Shown in pieces: positions 50,882-59,597 of a stretch of 64,000 bases of DNA (within the stretch, counting starts at the first letter, position 1; each line of letters starts with the position of its first letter). The stretch is taken from positions 144,941 to 208,940 of the forward strand of contig JAOPTR010000018.1 of NCBI GenBank assembly GCA_051531935.1. Direction: 5' to 3'. The position numbers were made by a program, and so were the translations under genes. The notes below the pieces were generated by a model that saw nothing but the letters and a program-made list of their open reading frames with translations, did not search any database and had not been told where the DNA came from. The stretch comes from OCS116 sp051531935 (lineage in GTDB: Bacteria; Pseudomonadota; Alphaproteobacteria; Rhizobiales; OSC116).

Positions 50882-52375
50882 ATGGGCAGTTTTATGAAGA
50901 ATTTTGAAAAATTAGAAAAACATTTTGTGAAAATTTCACGTTTTGGGCATTTAGCTTCTATTTGCAGTTGGGACCAAGCGGCCATGATGCCTGCAGGTGG
51001 TAACGCAGCACGAAGTGAAGCCATGGCCGAGCTGGCACTACATGTACATGATTTGCAAAGCAAGCCAGACTTATCGGACTGGTACGCAGCAGCCGCAGAG
51101 GAAGATTTGTCCAGCGATCAGAAAGCTAGTTTGCGCGAGATGAAGCGCGTTTGGGAAAATGATAAAATCATCCCTGCAGATTTGGTTGAAGCGAAGTCGC
51201 TTGCCAGTTCTAAATGTGAACACGCTTGGCGCACACAACGTGGCGCCAATGATTGGGATGGCTTTTTAGAAAACTTTGAAGATGTTGTTGGTTTAAGCGT
51301 GGATGAGGCTCAAATACGTGCCGACCATGCGGGTACGAGTGCCTATGACGCTATGTTGAGCCTGTATGAACCTGGTACCACAACGCAAAGCCTAACAACT
51401 TTATTTGACAGTGTGAAAACGTGGTTGCCCAATATGGTGGATGAGATTGCAGAAAAGCAGAAATCTGAATCCCTGATAGATTTTGGCTATGATTTTCCGA
51501 TTGAAGCACAGAAAAAACTTGGTTTGAAAACCATGAAGTTATTAGGCTTTGATTTTGACCATGGTCGTTTGGATGTATCTACTCACCCATTTTGCGGCGG
51601 TGTGCCAAGTGATGTGCGCATTACCACGCGTTATGATGATAGTGAATTTGTCAGTGCGATGATGGGTGTTGTACATGAGACTGGCCATGCTTGTTATGAG
51701 CAAGGTTTGCCAAAATCACTTGCAGGTTTACCCGCAGGCATGGCGCGCTCTATGGGGATACACGAATCCCAAAGCTTGTTTTTTGAGATGCAACTTGGCC
51801 GCAGTGCCGAGTTTTTGAATTTGATTTCACCTTTGTTGCGAGAGCTATTTACCGAAGCTAATGAAAATGCATTTGGTGCAGACAATCTTACTAAAGCCTA
51901 TACGCGCGTGAAATCTGGCTTTATTCGGGTGGATGCAGATGAAGCGACATATCCTGCACATATTATTTTGCGTTATGAAATTGAACGTGACCTCATGAAC
52001 GGTGTTATTTCGGCCAAAGATGTGCCTGAATTGTGGAACCAGAAAATGGGCGATTATCTTGGGCTATCCACTTTAGGCAATTACGAAGATGGATGTATTC
52101 AGGATATTCATTGGCCGATGGGCGCATTTGGGTATTTTCCAAGCTATACGCTTGGTGCTATGTATGCAGCGCAATTTAAAGCGGCAATGCTTAAAACTGT
52201 CGATGTTAATGGTGCCATTGAAGCAGGTGATTTATCACCAATTTTTGATTGGTTGCGCAGTAATATATGGCAAAAAGCCAGCTTGTTTAATACTGATGAA
52301 TTGGTGACACAAGCCACTGGTGAAACTTTAAATGCCAATTATTTTAAGGCGCATTTACAAGCTAGATATTTGTAA
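50882..52375 (+). CDS. M32 family metallocarboxypeptidase (Taq type)
   Basis: 497 residues. The zinc motif HETGH is at about 265-269, in VVHETGHACYEQGLP, with the third ligand Glu in IHESQSLFFE. Other family parts are SICSWDQAAMMPAGG near the N-terminus, HPFCGGVPSDVRITTRYD and VRADEATYPAHIILRYEIER (the DEXTYP-type motif, here DEATYPAHI). M32 enzymes remove C-terminal residues from peptides in the cytoplasm. The start may be 50882 or the Met at 50894. It stands alone between a divergent EamA transporter and a convergent membrane-protein gene. Confidence 0.95.
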   Translation: MGSFMKNFEKLEKHFVKISRFGHLASICSWDQAAMMPAGGNAARSEAMAELALHVHDLQSKPDLSDWYAAAAEEDLSSDQKASLREMKRVWENDKIIPADLVEAKSLASSKCEHAWRTQRGANDWDGFLENFEDVVGLSVDEAQIRADHAGTSAYDAMLSLYEPGTTTQSLTTLFDSVKTWLPNMVDEIAEKQKSESLIDFGYDFPIEAQKKLGLKTMKLLGFDFDHGRLDVSTHPFCGGVPSDVRITTRYDDSEFVSAMMGVVHETGHACYEQGLPKSLAGLPAGMARSMGIHESQSLFFEMQLGRSAEFLNLISPLLRELFTEANENAFGADNLTKAYTRVKSGFIRVDADEATYPAHIILRYEIERDLMNGVISAKDVPELWNQKMGDYLGLSTLGNYEDGCIQDIHWPMGAFGYFPSYTLGAMYAAQFKAAMLKTVDVNGAIEAGDLSPIFDWLRSNIWQKASLFNTDELVTQATGETLNANYFKAHLQARYL

Positions 52376-52378
52376 AAA

Positions 52379-53245
52379 CTAACTTGCGGTGGTTTTAGGC
52401 TGCCGCAAGTTTATTAAAATTCCCAGCAACACGATAAACACGACACTACCAGAATATAACGGTGTTGGCGGTAAAATAAATAGTCCTAAAAGCCATAATG
52501 TACTAAGGATTATTGGTATAACTATGGCTTTGATACCGCGCTGTATAAACACTAAAATGGCGATCAGTAAACCTGAAATAACGATGAAGCTAAACCACAT
52601 AAGATCATTTGCGGGTGAAAATGCTTTGCCATTGCCAGTTTCTATGCGCTTTTTTAACCCTATAATAGTGGCGCGTTCCATAATAAAATGTAGAGCATAT
52701 GCAAAATAGTCGATTTGGTTGTTAAGATAGCTCTCTTGGGTGAGGGCGACGGTTCTAATGATAAGGCGGGTTTGGTTTTGATCTAAGGATTTAACTTGGA
52801 TGGTGCCCCAATTTTGCATGGTTATGTAATTTTTTGTGCCGACATCAGTAATTGGAAATTCATATAATATAAGGCTAGATTTAGGCTCAATAGAACCACG
52901 CACTACATCGCCAATTACAAATTCGGGGAAGTCTGGTGTGATGATTTCTTGTTCACGGGTGTAGTAACCCATGAATTTCTCGATAAAATAATAACTAAAA
53001 AAACCGCTGCGGTCGGCACCTAATTGGTTAACCCATGTCCAAACCAATTCTAAAGGTTTGTCGACAGTGATGGCACGGGTGGAAATAATCCGATCGGCAA
53101 GGCCATCGTTGGGCATGGATGCCGATATTTCAGCATCAGTGGCGCCCCATTTATTGACAAAATCATTTACAAATAACTTGTGATTACCTATTTGAAAAGC
53201 AATGAGGAAAATAATAATTAGAATTGACTTAACGAGGTTTTTCAT
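52379..53245 (-). CDS. SRPBCC-like membrane protein of unknown function
   Basis: 288 residues from ATG 53245. A reading from 53284 runs through the terminator at 53262-53292 and is rejected. One N-terminal membrane helix (LVKSILIIIFLIAFQIGN) is followed by a SRPBCC/polyketide-cyclase-like domain (VDKPLELVWTWVNQLGADRSGFFSYYFIEKF, then FVIGDVVRG and a QNWGTIQV strand). Then come three C-terminal helices. Proteins with VWxWVNQLGxxRxGFYSY are widespread and have no known role. The gene stop is 3 bases from the convergent peptidase stop. Confidence 0.7.
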   Translation of the reverse strand: MKNLVKSILIIIFLIAFQIGNHKLFVNDFVNKWGATDAEISASMPNDGLADRIISTRAITVDKPLELVWTWVNQLGADRSGFFSYYFIEKFMGYYTREQEIITPDFPEFVIGDVVRGSIEPKSSLILYEFPITDVGTKNYITMQNWGTIQVKSLDQNQTRLIIRTVALTQESYLNNQIDYFAYALHFIMERATIIGLKKRIETGNGKAFSPANDLMWFSFIVISGLLIAILVFIQRGIKAIVIPIILSTLWLLGLFILPPTPLYSGSVVFIVLLGILINLRQPKTTAS

Positions 53246-53261
53246 AAAATTAGACCCAAAA

Positions 53262-53292
53262 AAAGGCAAGTGGTTTAACGCCACTTGCCTTT
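53262..53292 (-). terminator. Rho-independent terminator of the FKBP gene
   Basis: A perfect 12-bp stem (AAAGGCAAGTGG / CCACTTGCCTTT) over a 7-base loop, read on the minus strand and followed by a seven-T run. One of the strongest terminators in the window. Confidence 0.92.
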
Positions 53293-53315
53293 GAAATTAT
53301 AGGTTTATGTAGCGA

Positions 53316-54011
53316 TTATTTGATGATTTCGATTAATTCTACTTCGAAAACCAAAACGCTATTGGCTGGAATTTGGCCTTGCGCTTGTGCGCCATATGCT
53401 AGTTCTGAAGGAACAGTTAGCTTCCATTTATCGCCAACTACCATAAGTTGTAGAGCTTCTACCCAACCTTTAATTACGCCAGTTACTGGGAATGTGATAG
53501 GTTCGCCACGTGCTACAGAGCTATCAAACACTGTGCCATCGGTTAATGTGCCGTGGTAATGAGTTTTCACTTGGTTGCTTGGTGCTGGTTTTTCAGTGCC
53601 AGTACCTTTGGTAATCACTTCATATTGTAGGCCAGATGCTGTTGTTGTAACGCCATCTTTTTTACCATTTTCAGCAAGGTATGCAATGTTACCAGCAGAT
53701 GCAGCTTTAGAAGCTTCGGCAGCTTTTTCTTCGGTTAGTTTTTGGATATATTCAAAAGCAGTTGTGATTTCTTCGCCTGATAGCGGAGAATCTTTACCTT
53801 CGAAGCCGTCTTTTAGGCCTTGCATTAAAAGTTCGATATCGACTTTAAATACATCTTTTTCGCCTTGAACTTGGTTACCAATATTGTGACCAATTGAGTA
53901 TGATGCGATTTCTTCGTTGGTTTTCATGTCTGCTCCTAATGCAGTTGAGGTCATTAATATAACGCCCATTGCAGCTGTTGTAATTGTTTTTGTAATATCT
54001 AGCATTTTCAT
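53316..54011 (-). CDS. FKBP-type peptidyl-prolyl cis-trans isomerase, exported
   Basis: 231 residues from ATG 54011 (a GTG 9 bases upstream is also in frame). A signal peptide ends at STALG-A near residue 26. An FkpA/Mip-type N-terminal dimerisation domain follows (ASYSIGHNIGNQVQ, LLMQGLKDGFEGKDSPLSGEEI). The FKBP domain is at about 130-230: TTTASGLQYEVITKGTG, VKTHYHGTLTDGTVFDSS, GVIKGWVEALQLMVVGDKWKLTVPSELAYG and IPANSVLVFEVELIEI. It assists folding of envelope proteins in the periplasm. It has its own strong terminator and is divergent from yigZ. Confidence 0.93.
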   Translation of the reverse strand: MKMLDITKTITTAAMGVILMTSTALGADMKTNEEIASYSIGHNIGNQVQGEKDVFKVDIELLMQGLKDGFEGKDSPLSGEEITTAFEYIQKLTEEKAAEASKAASAGNIAYLAENGKKDGVTTTASGLQYEVITKGTGTEKPAPSNQVKTHYHGTLTDGTVFDSSVARGEPITFPVTGVIKGWVEALQLMVVGDKWKLTVPSELAYGAQAQGQIPANSVLVFEVELIEIIK

Positions 54012-54138
54012 AAGATTCACTACTCTTCATATAATGATGATGGCGACTTTAGGTCGTTCGGATGTATTTATCCAGATGAATATTGGCTTTTTTAAGATAT
54101 TATAAGGATAACCTGATTGAATTGGGTATATTAACCCT

Positions 54139-54768
54139 ATGATTGAAAAAAAATATATCAGCTATAATGTGCCAAAGGCGCCTGTGACCTACGAGGAAGT
54201 GGTTAAGAAAAGCCAATTTATAGTTGATATTGCCAACACCCCTACGCTCGAGAAAGCCAAAGACTTTATTACCAGCATTAAACAAAAATACCCTGATGGG
54301 CGGCACCATTGTTGGGCGCATGTGGCAGGCATTCCTAACGGTAGTCATGTTTTGGGCTTTTCGGATGATGGAGAACCAAACGGCACGGCAGGCAAACCCA
54401 TGCTTAATGTTTTAGTGGGCTCTGGCCTTGGTGATATAACCGCCATTGTAACGCGATATTTTGGTGGCATAAAATTGGGCACTGGTGGCTTGGTACGTGC
54501 CTATGGCGGTAGCCTAAACACGGCCATGAAATTGCTAGAAATAACCGAAAAGATTCCATACCTGACGATTGTTGGTCAATCGGATTACGCACATCAATCG
54601 TCGATAGAACAAATTTTGCAAGCCTATGAAGTTATGGACATTGATAAGCAGTTTGATGATAAGGTGCGTTGGAAAATTGAAATAGATGCGCGCAGAGTGA
54701 CAGAGGTTATTGATATAATAACTGAACGTACGAGCGCCAACGCTATATTTGTGATGGATGAAGAATGA
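54139..54768 (+). CDS. yigZ: YigZ/IMPACT family protein
   Basis: 209 residues matching YigZ. The N-terminal UPF0029/IMPACT domain has KKSQFIVDIANTPTLEKAKDFI, DGRHHCWAHVAG, FSDDGEPNGTAGKPML and TAIVTRYFGGIKLGTGGLVRAYG. A small ferredoxin-like C-terminal domain (DUF1949) follows from about 140. The family is conserved and linked loosely to translation or stress; no enzymatic activity is established. Its stop overlaps the bioF start by 4 bases (ATGA), so it heads the biotin operon here, which may be only transcriptional convenience. Confidence 0.93.
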   Translation: MIEKKYISYNVPKAPVTYEEVVKKSQFIVDIANTPTLEKAKDFITSIKQKYPDGRHHCWAHVAGIPNGSHVLGFSDDGEPNGTAGKPMLNVLVGSGLGDITAIVTRYFGGIKLGTGGLVRAYGGSLNTAMKLLEITEKIPYLTIVGQSDYAHQSSIEQILQAYEVMDIDKQFDDKVRWKIEIDARRVTEVIDIITERTSANAIFVMDEE

Positions 54769-55910
54769 CTGATATCCTTTCGAGATTTGAAAAAAGCCTG
54801 ACAGGGTTAGAACGACGCAATCGGCGGCGGAAATTGTCCTTGGCGGGGAATAGCTTTGATTTTTCATCTAATGACTATTTAGGGTTAAGTCATCACCCCA
54901 AGCTTTTATCGGCAGTTAAAGACGCTGTGGATGATGGAATGCTGGTGGGGGCAACTGGCTCGCGTCTTTTACGCGGCCATCATAATGAACATGCAGCATT
55001 AGAGCAGCAAGCCGCAGATTTTTTTAGCAGTGATTCTGCCTTGTTTTTTGCCAACGGGTTTATGGCGAATTACGCTTTATTCACCTGTTTGCCAAAGTCT
55101 GGCGACTTGATTGTATTTGATGAATTGGTACATGCGTCTATCCATGATGGTATGCTAGCAGGTAAAGCCAAATCGGTGATGGCAAAGCACAATGATGTGC
55201 AGGATTTTGAAGACAAAATTAAAGTGGCGCGCGCTGATGGCGTGAAAGGCCAGATATGGATTGCCATCGAATCTATTTATAGTATGGATGGTGACATTGC
55301 GCCATGTGCCGAACTTGTGGCTCTGGCAAATAAATTTAATGCCTTTTTAGTGGTTGATGAAGCCCATGCCACTGGAGTGTGGGGTGTAGACGGTAAGGGG
55401 TTAATGACAGAGTGGGAAGGCGCAGATAATATTATTTGTGTTCACACTTGCGGTAAGGCATTGGGCGCCTCTGGCGCGTTAATTTGCGCATCTAAGAGTA
55501 TTTGTGATTACATGGTCAATTTTTCTCGACCGTTTATTTATTCAACGGCGCCATCGCCATTGGCGGCTTATACGGTGAGCCAGAGCCTAGCGATTATAGA
55601 ACAAGAAGGCGCTCAATTACGCTCCCGTTTTAAAACCCAAATGGCATTGGCAAAAAGCCTGTTGGCGAATGTTGGGGTTCAGGCATCTGCAACGCAAATT
55701 CAGCCTATTATAATTGGAGATGCGGGTGAGACCATGCAGATGGCGACCAATATGCAAAGTCTGGGTTTTGACATTAGGGGCGTTAGGCCACCTACAGTAG
55801 CTGAAGGTAGCTCCCGCTTGCGCATTACATTGACGTTAAATGTAGTTGAACAAGACATACGAAATATGGTTGATGGTTTAAAACCGCTATTTGAGGCAAA
55901 GCATGGCTAA
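54765..55910 (+). CDS. bioF: 8-amino-7-oxononanoate synthase
   Basis: 381 residues of the alpha-oxoamine synthase family. It has FSSNDYLGLSHHPKL near residue 35, GSRLLRGHHNEHAALE, DEAHATGVWG and the PLP-binding Lys231 in HTCGKALGASGALI, then FSRPFIYSTAPSP. It condenses pimeloyl-ACP (or -CoA) with alanine to give 7-keto-8-aminopelargonate. It overlaps yigZ and bioD and, with bioZ, forms a biotin unit. Assignment to BioF rather than Kbl or HemA rests on these neighbours and the length. Confidence 0.93.
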   Translation: MTDILSRFEKSLTGLERRNRRRKLSLAGNSFDFSSNDYLGLSHHPKLLSAVKDAVDDGMLVGATGSRLLRGHHNEHAALEQQAADFFSSDSALFFANGFMANYALFTCLPKSGDLIVFDELVHASIHDGMLAGKAKSVMAKHNDVQDFEDKIKVARADGVKGQIWIAIESIYSMDGDIAPCAELVALANKFNAFLVVDEAHATGVWGVDGKGLMTEWEGADNIICVHTCGKALGASGALICASKSICDYMVNFSRPFIYSTAPSPLAAYTVSQSLAIIEQEGAQLRSRFKTQMALAKSLLANVGVQASATQIQPIIIGDAGETMQMATNMQSLGFDIRGVRPPTVAEGSSRLRITLTLNVVEQDIRNMVDGLKPLFEAKHG

Positions 55911-56553
55911 GCAAAAAAACATTCTCATTACAGGCACAGACACGGATGTCGGCAAAACGATTTTTGCGGCAGGTTTAACTGCTGCTCTTAAAGCAAGTTA
56001 TTGGAAGCCGATCCAAGCAGGATATGCCGATGGTACAGATAGTGAGGTTGTGGCAGAATTATCGGGCAGGCCATTGTTGCCTGAGGCCTATGTTTTAAAA
56101 ACTCCTGCATCACCACATTATGCTGCCGAGCAGGATGGGGTTGAGATCGAAACTGGTGAACTGGAAATACCACGTGTTGAACAGGGTGGATATTTGGTTG
56201 TGGAAGCCGCAGGTGGGCTTATGGTGCCATTAACCCGCCCTCAAAACGGTATGAATGGCCTATTGTCGATAGATTTATTTGCCCAATGGGCAATGCCGAC
56301 AATATTATGCACTCGAACAACATTGGGCACGATTAATCATACACTGCTGTCAATTAAGGCGCTAAAAGATGCCCACATACCGATTATGGGCATTGTATTT
56401 ATTGGTGATGAGAATATAGATAGTCAAAAGACAATTATTGAGTTTGCGAATGTGCCCAATTTGGGGCGTTTGCCAATATTAGAATCGTTAAACAAAGATA
56501 ATTTGCTAGTAGCGATAAATGATAATATTTCGATGGATTTAATTAAGCGATGA
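55903..56553 (+). CDS. bioD: Dethiobiotin synthetase
   Basis: 216 residues from ATG 55903; the TTG at 55891 would lengthen the overlap with bioF and is rejected. P-loop GTDTDVGKT is near residue 11, followed by YWKPIQAGYADGTDSE (substrate Lys), VEAAGGLMVPLT and TTLGTINHTLLSI. It closes the ureido ring from diaminononanoate, CO2 and ATP. Start and stop overlap bioF and bioZ by 8 and 4 bases. Confidence 0.94.
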   Translation: MAKQKNILITGTDTDVGKTIFAAGLTAALKASYWKPIQAGYADGTDSEVVAELSGRPLLPEAYVLKTPASPHYAAEQDGVEIETGELEIPRVEQGGYLVVEAAGGLMVPLTRPQNGMNGLLSIDLFAQWAMPTILCTRTTLGTINHTLLSIKALKDAHIPIMGIVFIGDENIDSQKTIIEFANVPNLGRLPILESLNKDNLLVAINDNISMDLIKR

Positions 56554-57530
56554 TGGTTGGTAGCGAATTGGTTGGATTTGGTCATTACGCACCAGATAAC
56601 ATAGTAAAAAATGCCGAGATTGAACAACGACTTGGCCTTGGTGAAGGCTGGATTGAAAAGCGTTCGGGCATTCAAGAACGGCGCTATGTTGATGATGACC
56701 AAGCGCTCACCGATATTGCGCTACCCGCAGCAAAAATAGCGATTGAAAAAAGTGGCTATGCGTTGGCAGATTTTGCGATGTTGATATTAGCAACAAGTAC
56801 ACCAGACCACTTATTGCCACCATCTGCGCCTTTACTGGCGCATAAATTGGGCCTTAAAAATGCCGGTGCTATTGATATGGCAGGCGCTTGTAGTGGTTTT
56901 TTATACGCCCTTAGTTTTGCTGATGGGTTTGTGCGCACGCAAAACAAACCTGTGCTTGTGGTGGCTGCGAATATTTTAAGCAAACGAATTAACCCTGCTG
57001 AAATTGCTTCGGCTGTGTTATTTGCCGATGGGGCAGGGGCGGTGGTACTGGCACCTAAACAGGGTGAAAGCTGCATATTGTCATCCAAATTAGTGGCTGA
57101 TGCTAGTGATTATGATTTGATTAAAATTCCAGCAGGTGGGTCTCGCCAACCATTCAGTTCTGAAACTGATTTAATGGACACGCGCATGAGCATGCGCGAA
57201 GGTCAAAAGGTATTTACAGGCGCGGTGGAAACTATGACCGAGGTGAGTGAATATTGCATGAATGACGCGGGAGTTAGTGGGTTTGAGATTAATCACTTTA
57301 TTCCGCATCAAGCCAATATTAGAATCATCAATAAAGTGCGTAAGAATTTGGGTTTAGAGCCCGATATTGTGGCGATAAGTCTCGATAAATTTGGCAATAG
57401 CAGTGCGGCGACCATTCCGTTGACTTTATCACTATATCATGAGCGCGGCCTGATTAACGCAGGCGATACCATATTATTGGCGACAATTGGCGCAGGCTTT
57501 ATTGGTGGCGCAGCCATATTGAAGATATAG
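56550..57530 (+). CDS. bioZ: BioZ-type 3-oxoacyl-ACP synthase III
   Basis: 326 residues of the FabH family with intact catalytic residues: Cys114 in DMAGACSGFLYAL, His in FIPHQANIRII and Asn in FGNSSAATIPL. FabH itself normally sits in fatty-acid operons; the overlap with bioD and position after bioF match the alphaproteobacterial bioZ. BioZ condenses a glutaryl thioester with malonyl-ACP so that the pimeloyl chain is made without BioC/BioH. No bioA or bioB is present in the window. BioZ is preferred over FabH by context; sequence alone does not settle it. Confidence 0.85.
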   Translation: MMVGSELVGFGHYAPDNIVKNAEIEQRLGLGEGWIEKRSGIQERRYVDDDQALTDIALPAAKIAIEKSGYALADFAMLILATSTPDHLLPPSAPLLAHKLGLKNAGAIDMAGACSGFLYALSFADGFVRTQNKPVLVVAANILSKRINPAEIASAVLFADGAGAVVLAPKQGESCILSSKLVADASDYDLIKIPAGGSRQPFSSETDLMDTRMSMREGQKVFTGAVETMTEVSEYCMNDAGVSGFEINHFIPHQANIRIINKVRKNLGLEPDIVAISLDKFGNSSAATIPLTLSLYHERGLINAGDTILLATIGAGFIGGAAILKI

Positions 57531-57533
57531 CTT

Positions 57534-57734
57534 TTAATTTACCGTGCTAGCAAAGTGAATGCGGATAGCCATATAGGCAAAAATAACCGTTGGCGACAAT
57601 ATGACTATGCTAATGAACGCGTCAATATAAGCACCATAACCAAGCGTTTCTAAATAATATGCTCCACCAAAACATATGGGTATGGCAATAAAATACATGC
57701 CCAAAAGAAAATATATAGCGGTGCGAATTCTCAT
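57534..57734 (-). CDS. Small two-helix membrane protein, unknown
   Basis: 66 residues with two hydrophobic segments (about 5-26 and 37-58). It is preceded by a GGGAT-like ribosome site. It lies between bioZ and an FMN reductase gene with no overlap. No family is recognised; it is kept because it has a plausible start, two full-length membrane spans and fills an otherwise empty interval. Confidence 0.4.
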   Translation of the reverse strand: MRIRTAIYFLLGMYFIAIPICFGGAYYLETLGYGAYIDAFISIVILSPTVIFAYMAIRIHFASTVN

Positions 57735-57863
57735 CTGAAATCCCGTAATAAATTAACCTAGTGAAACACTATCTTACAATTTAGAACCTAAAATTTGGTT
57801 GCCAAGTTTGATTAATTAATTTTAACAACGATTGGGTTTTTAAAATCTATTGGGTCTTTAAAT

Positions 57864-58430
57864 TTATTCGGTCTTAATGGCGGATGCAGTGCTGATGAGC
57901 TGATCTAACACCTTGTTAAGCACCTTTTGATGGTTGCCATCCTTGAAACTGCCATCATCATTATAAGCTGCGCTACCAATGGCGGCTTGGGCGGGAATAA
58001 CGAGGCCGCCAATATGGTTGATCACCAAACGCAAAGCGGTAAGGCCACCCAAACCACCACGCGGGCCAGGAGAAGTTGATGATATCGCAACAACAGAATT
58101 GCTAAATGGAGCAATTTCAGAATCATGGTTTTTGCGAGACATCCAATCTATGGTGTTTTTGAGCAAGCCTGTATAGGCTCCATTATATTCGGGTGATGCA
58201 ATAAAAATACCATCAGCACCTGCCAATATTGCTTTTAATTTTTTAACATCAGTGGGTGTACCAAGGTCACTTTCGACATCAGAATGATACATGGGAATAG
58301 TAAAATCGGCTAAATCTATGAATGCAGATTGCACTTGGCTATTTTGCACGCTTTTTGCCGCAATTTGAGCCAATTTCTTATTTAACGAATCGCGGCGTGC
58401 GCTGCCAGCAAAAAACACCAATTTAATCAT
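57864..58430 (-). CDS. NADPH-dependent FMN reductase family protein
   Basis: 188 residues from ATG 58430, with GGAG as ribosome site at 58438-58442; the longer frame to 58484 adds a Cys-rich non-homologous leader. The flavodoxin-like fold has the FMN phosphate loop VFFAGSARRDSLNKKLA, the FIASPEYNGAYTGLLKNTIDWMSR segment and STSPGPRGGLGGL. These are the marks of the FMN_red/ChrR-like family. It is a two-electron reductase for quinones, azo dyes or metals. It is divergent from secE. Confidence 0.9.
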   Translation of the reverse strand: MIKLVFFAGSARRDSLNKKLAQIAAKSVQNSQVQSAFIDLADFTIPMYHSDVESDLGTPTDVKKLKAILAGADGIFIASPEYNGAYTGLLKNTIDWMSRKNHDSEIAPFSNSVVAISSTSPGPRGGLGGLTALRLVINHIGGLVIPAQAAIGSAAYNDDGSFKDGNHQKVLNKVLDQLISTASAIKTE

Positions 58431-58668
58431 TCTTGAAATCTCCAAATTTTCCCCCATATATATGCAATGGCAGCGATCTGTCAATGTGTTTGGCGGCTTT
58501 CCTGTGTTTTGACTTAGGAAAAAAAACTTGCATAATTTGGTTTGTTTATGGCTTTAATGCTTGCTTGACTTATAAAAGCATGCAATAAGCCACGAATAAT
58601 TATATGAATCTGTCTACTAAGTCTCACTGAGAGAGGCTGAAGTGGGCTTTTTACTGTTGGTGATTAGA

Positions 58669-58860
58669 ATGGCGAAAAAGTCTCCTATTAAGTTTGCTCA
58701 AGAAGTGAAAGCCGAAGCGCAACGCGTTGTATGGCCTACACGTCGTGAAACAATTGTGACGACAATCATGGTGTTTATTATGGCTACATTAGCTGCATTA
58801 TTCTTTTTGGTTGCAGATAAAATTTTTAGTTGGGGCATTGGCGCATTACTTGGCGCCTAA
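58669..58860 (+). CDS. secE: Preprotein translocase subunit SecE
   Basis: 63 residues from ATG 58669 (MAKKSPIKFAQEV), matching the short alphaproteobacterial SecE. Marks are the amphipathic helix EVKAEAQRVVWPTRRETIVTTIMVFIMA and a single membrane span. It forms the SecYEG channel in the inner membrane. An upstream GTG at 58642 with a better-placed GAGAGG site would add nine hydrophobic residues (MGFLLLVIR); homology favours the ATG, the ribosome site favours the GTG. nusG follows after 42 bases. Confidence 0.92.
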   Translation: MAKKSPIKFAQEVKAEAQRVVWPTRRETIVTTIMVFIMATLAALFFLVADKIFSWGIGALLGA

Positions 58861-58902
58861 GCAATAAAATAATTTAACAACAGATTTAACGGGATTATAA
58901 CC

Positions 58903-59442
58903 ATGGCAAAACGCTGGTACATTGTGCAAGCTTATTCGAACTTTGAAGGCAAAGTTGCAGAATCAATTACACGTGAAGCAGAACGCAAAGGCTTAACGCA
59001 TTTGTTTGAAGAAGTATTGGTGCCAAAAGAAGAAGTGGCCGAAATTCGTCGTGGTAAGAAAGTAACTTCGGAACGTAAGTTTTTCCCTGGTTATGTGCTT
59101 GTAAAAATGGAAATGACAGACGCAGCGCATCTGTTGATTAAAGATACACCAAAAGTGACTGGCTTTTTGGGTGCTAACAATAAACCACAACCTATTTCTG
59201 CTAAAGAAGCTGAGCGTATTCTCGGTCAGGTTGAAGAAGGTGTTGAAGCTCCTGAAATTACCATCACATTTGAAGTGGGTGAAGAAGTTAAAGTTTCTGA
59301 TGGCCCATTCGCATCATTTTCTGGTCTTGTGGACGAAGTTGACGAAGAACGTAAACGTCTTAAAGTATCAGTATCTATTTTCGGTCGGGCGACGCCTGTC
59401 GAACTTGAATATACGCAAGTTGAAAAAATTTCAGTTAACTAA
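58903..59442 (+). CDS. nusG: Transcription termination/antitermination factor NusG
   Basis: 179 residues. The NGN domain has WYIVQAYSNFEGKVAESI, then the RGKKVTSERKFFPGYVLVKMEMTD core and KVTGFLGANNKPQPIS. The C-terminal KOW domain from about 125 has FEVGEEVKVSDGPFASFSGLVDEVDEERKRLKV. It binds RNA polymerase, couples it to ribosomes and takes part in Rho termination. It lies in the universal secE-nusG-rplK order. Confidence 0.98.
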   Translation: MAKRWYIVQAYSNFEGKVAESITREAERKGLTHLFEEVLVPKEEVAEIRRGKKVTSERKFFPGYVLVKMEMTDAAHLLIKDTPKVTGFLGANNKPQPISAKEAERILGQVEEGVEAPEITITFEVGEEVKVSDGPFASFSGLVDEVDEERKRLKVSVSIFGRATPVELEYTQVEKISVN

Positions 59443-59597
59443 CTGATGATTTGGAAATTTGGGTATTTGTTGTGGGAGGAAGTTTAGTACGTTTGTTTGA
59501 GTTTACTTGAATGAATGTAAAGCAGTTAGAGCCTGTTACTAAATAACCGAACCACGTTAACCCTTCAGCTCCTTTTAAATAAGGAAGGGAAAATAAA

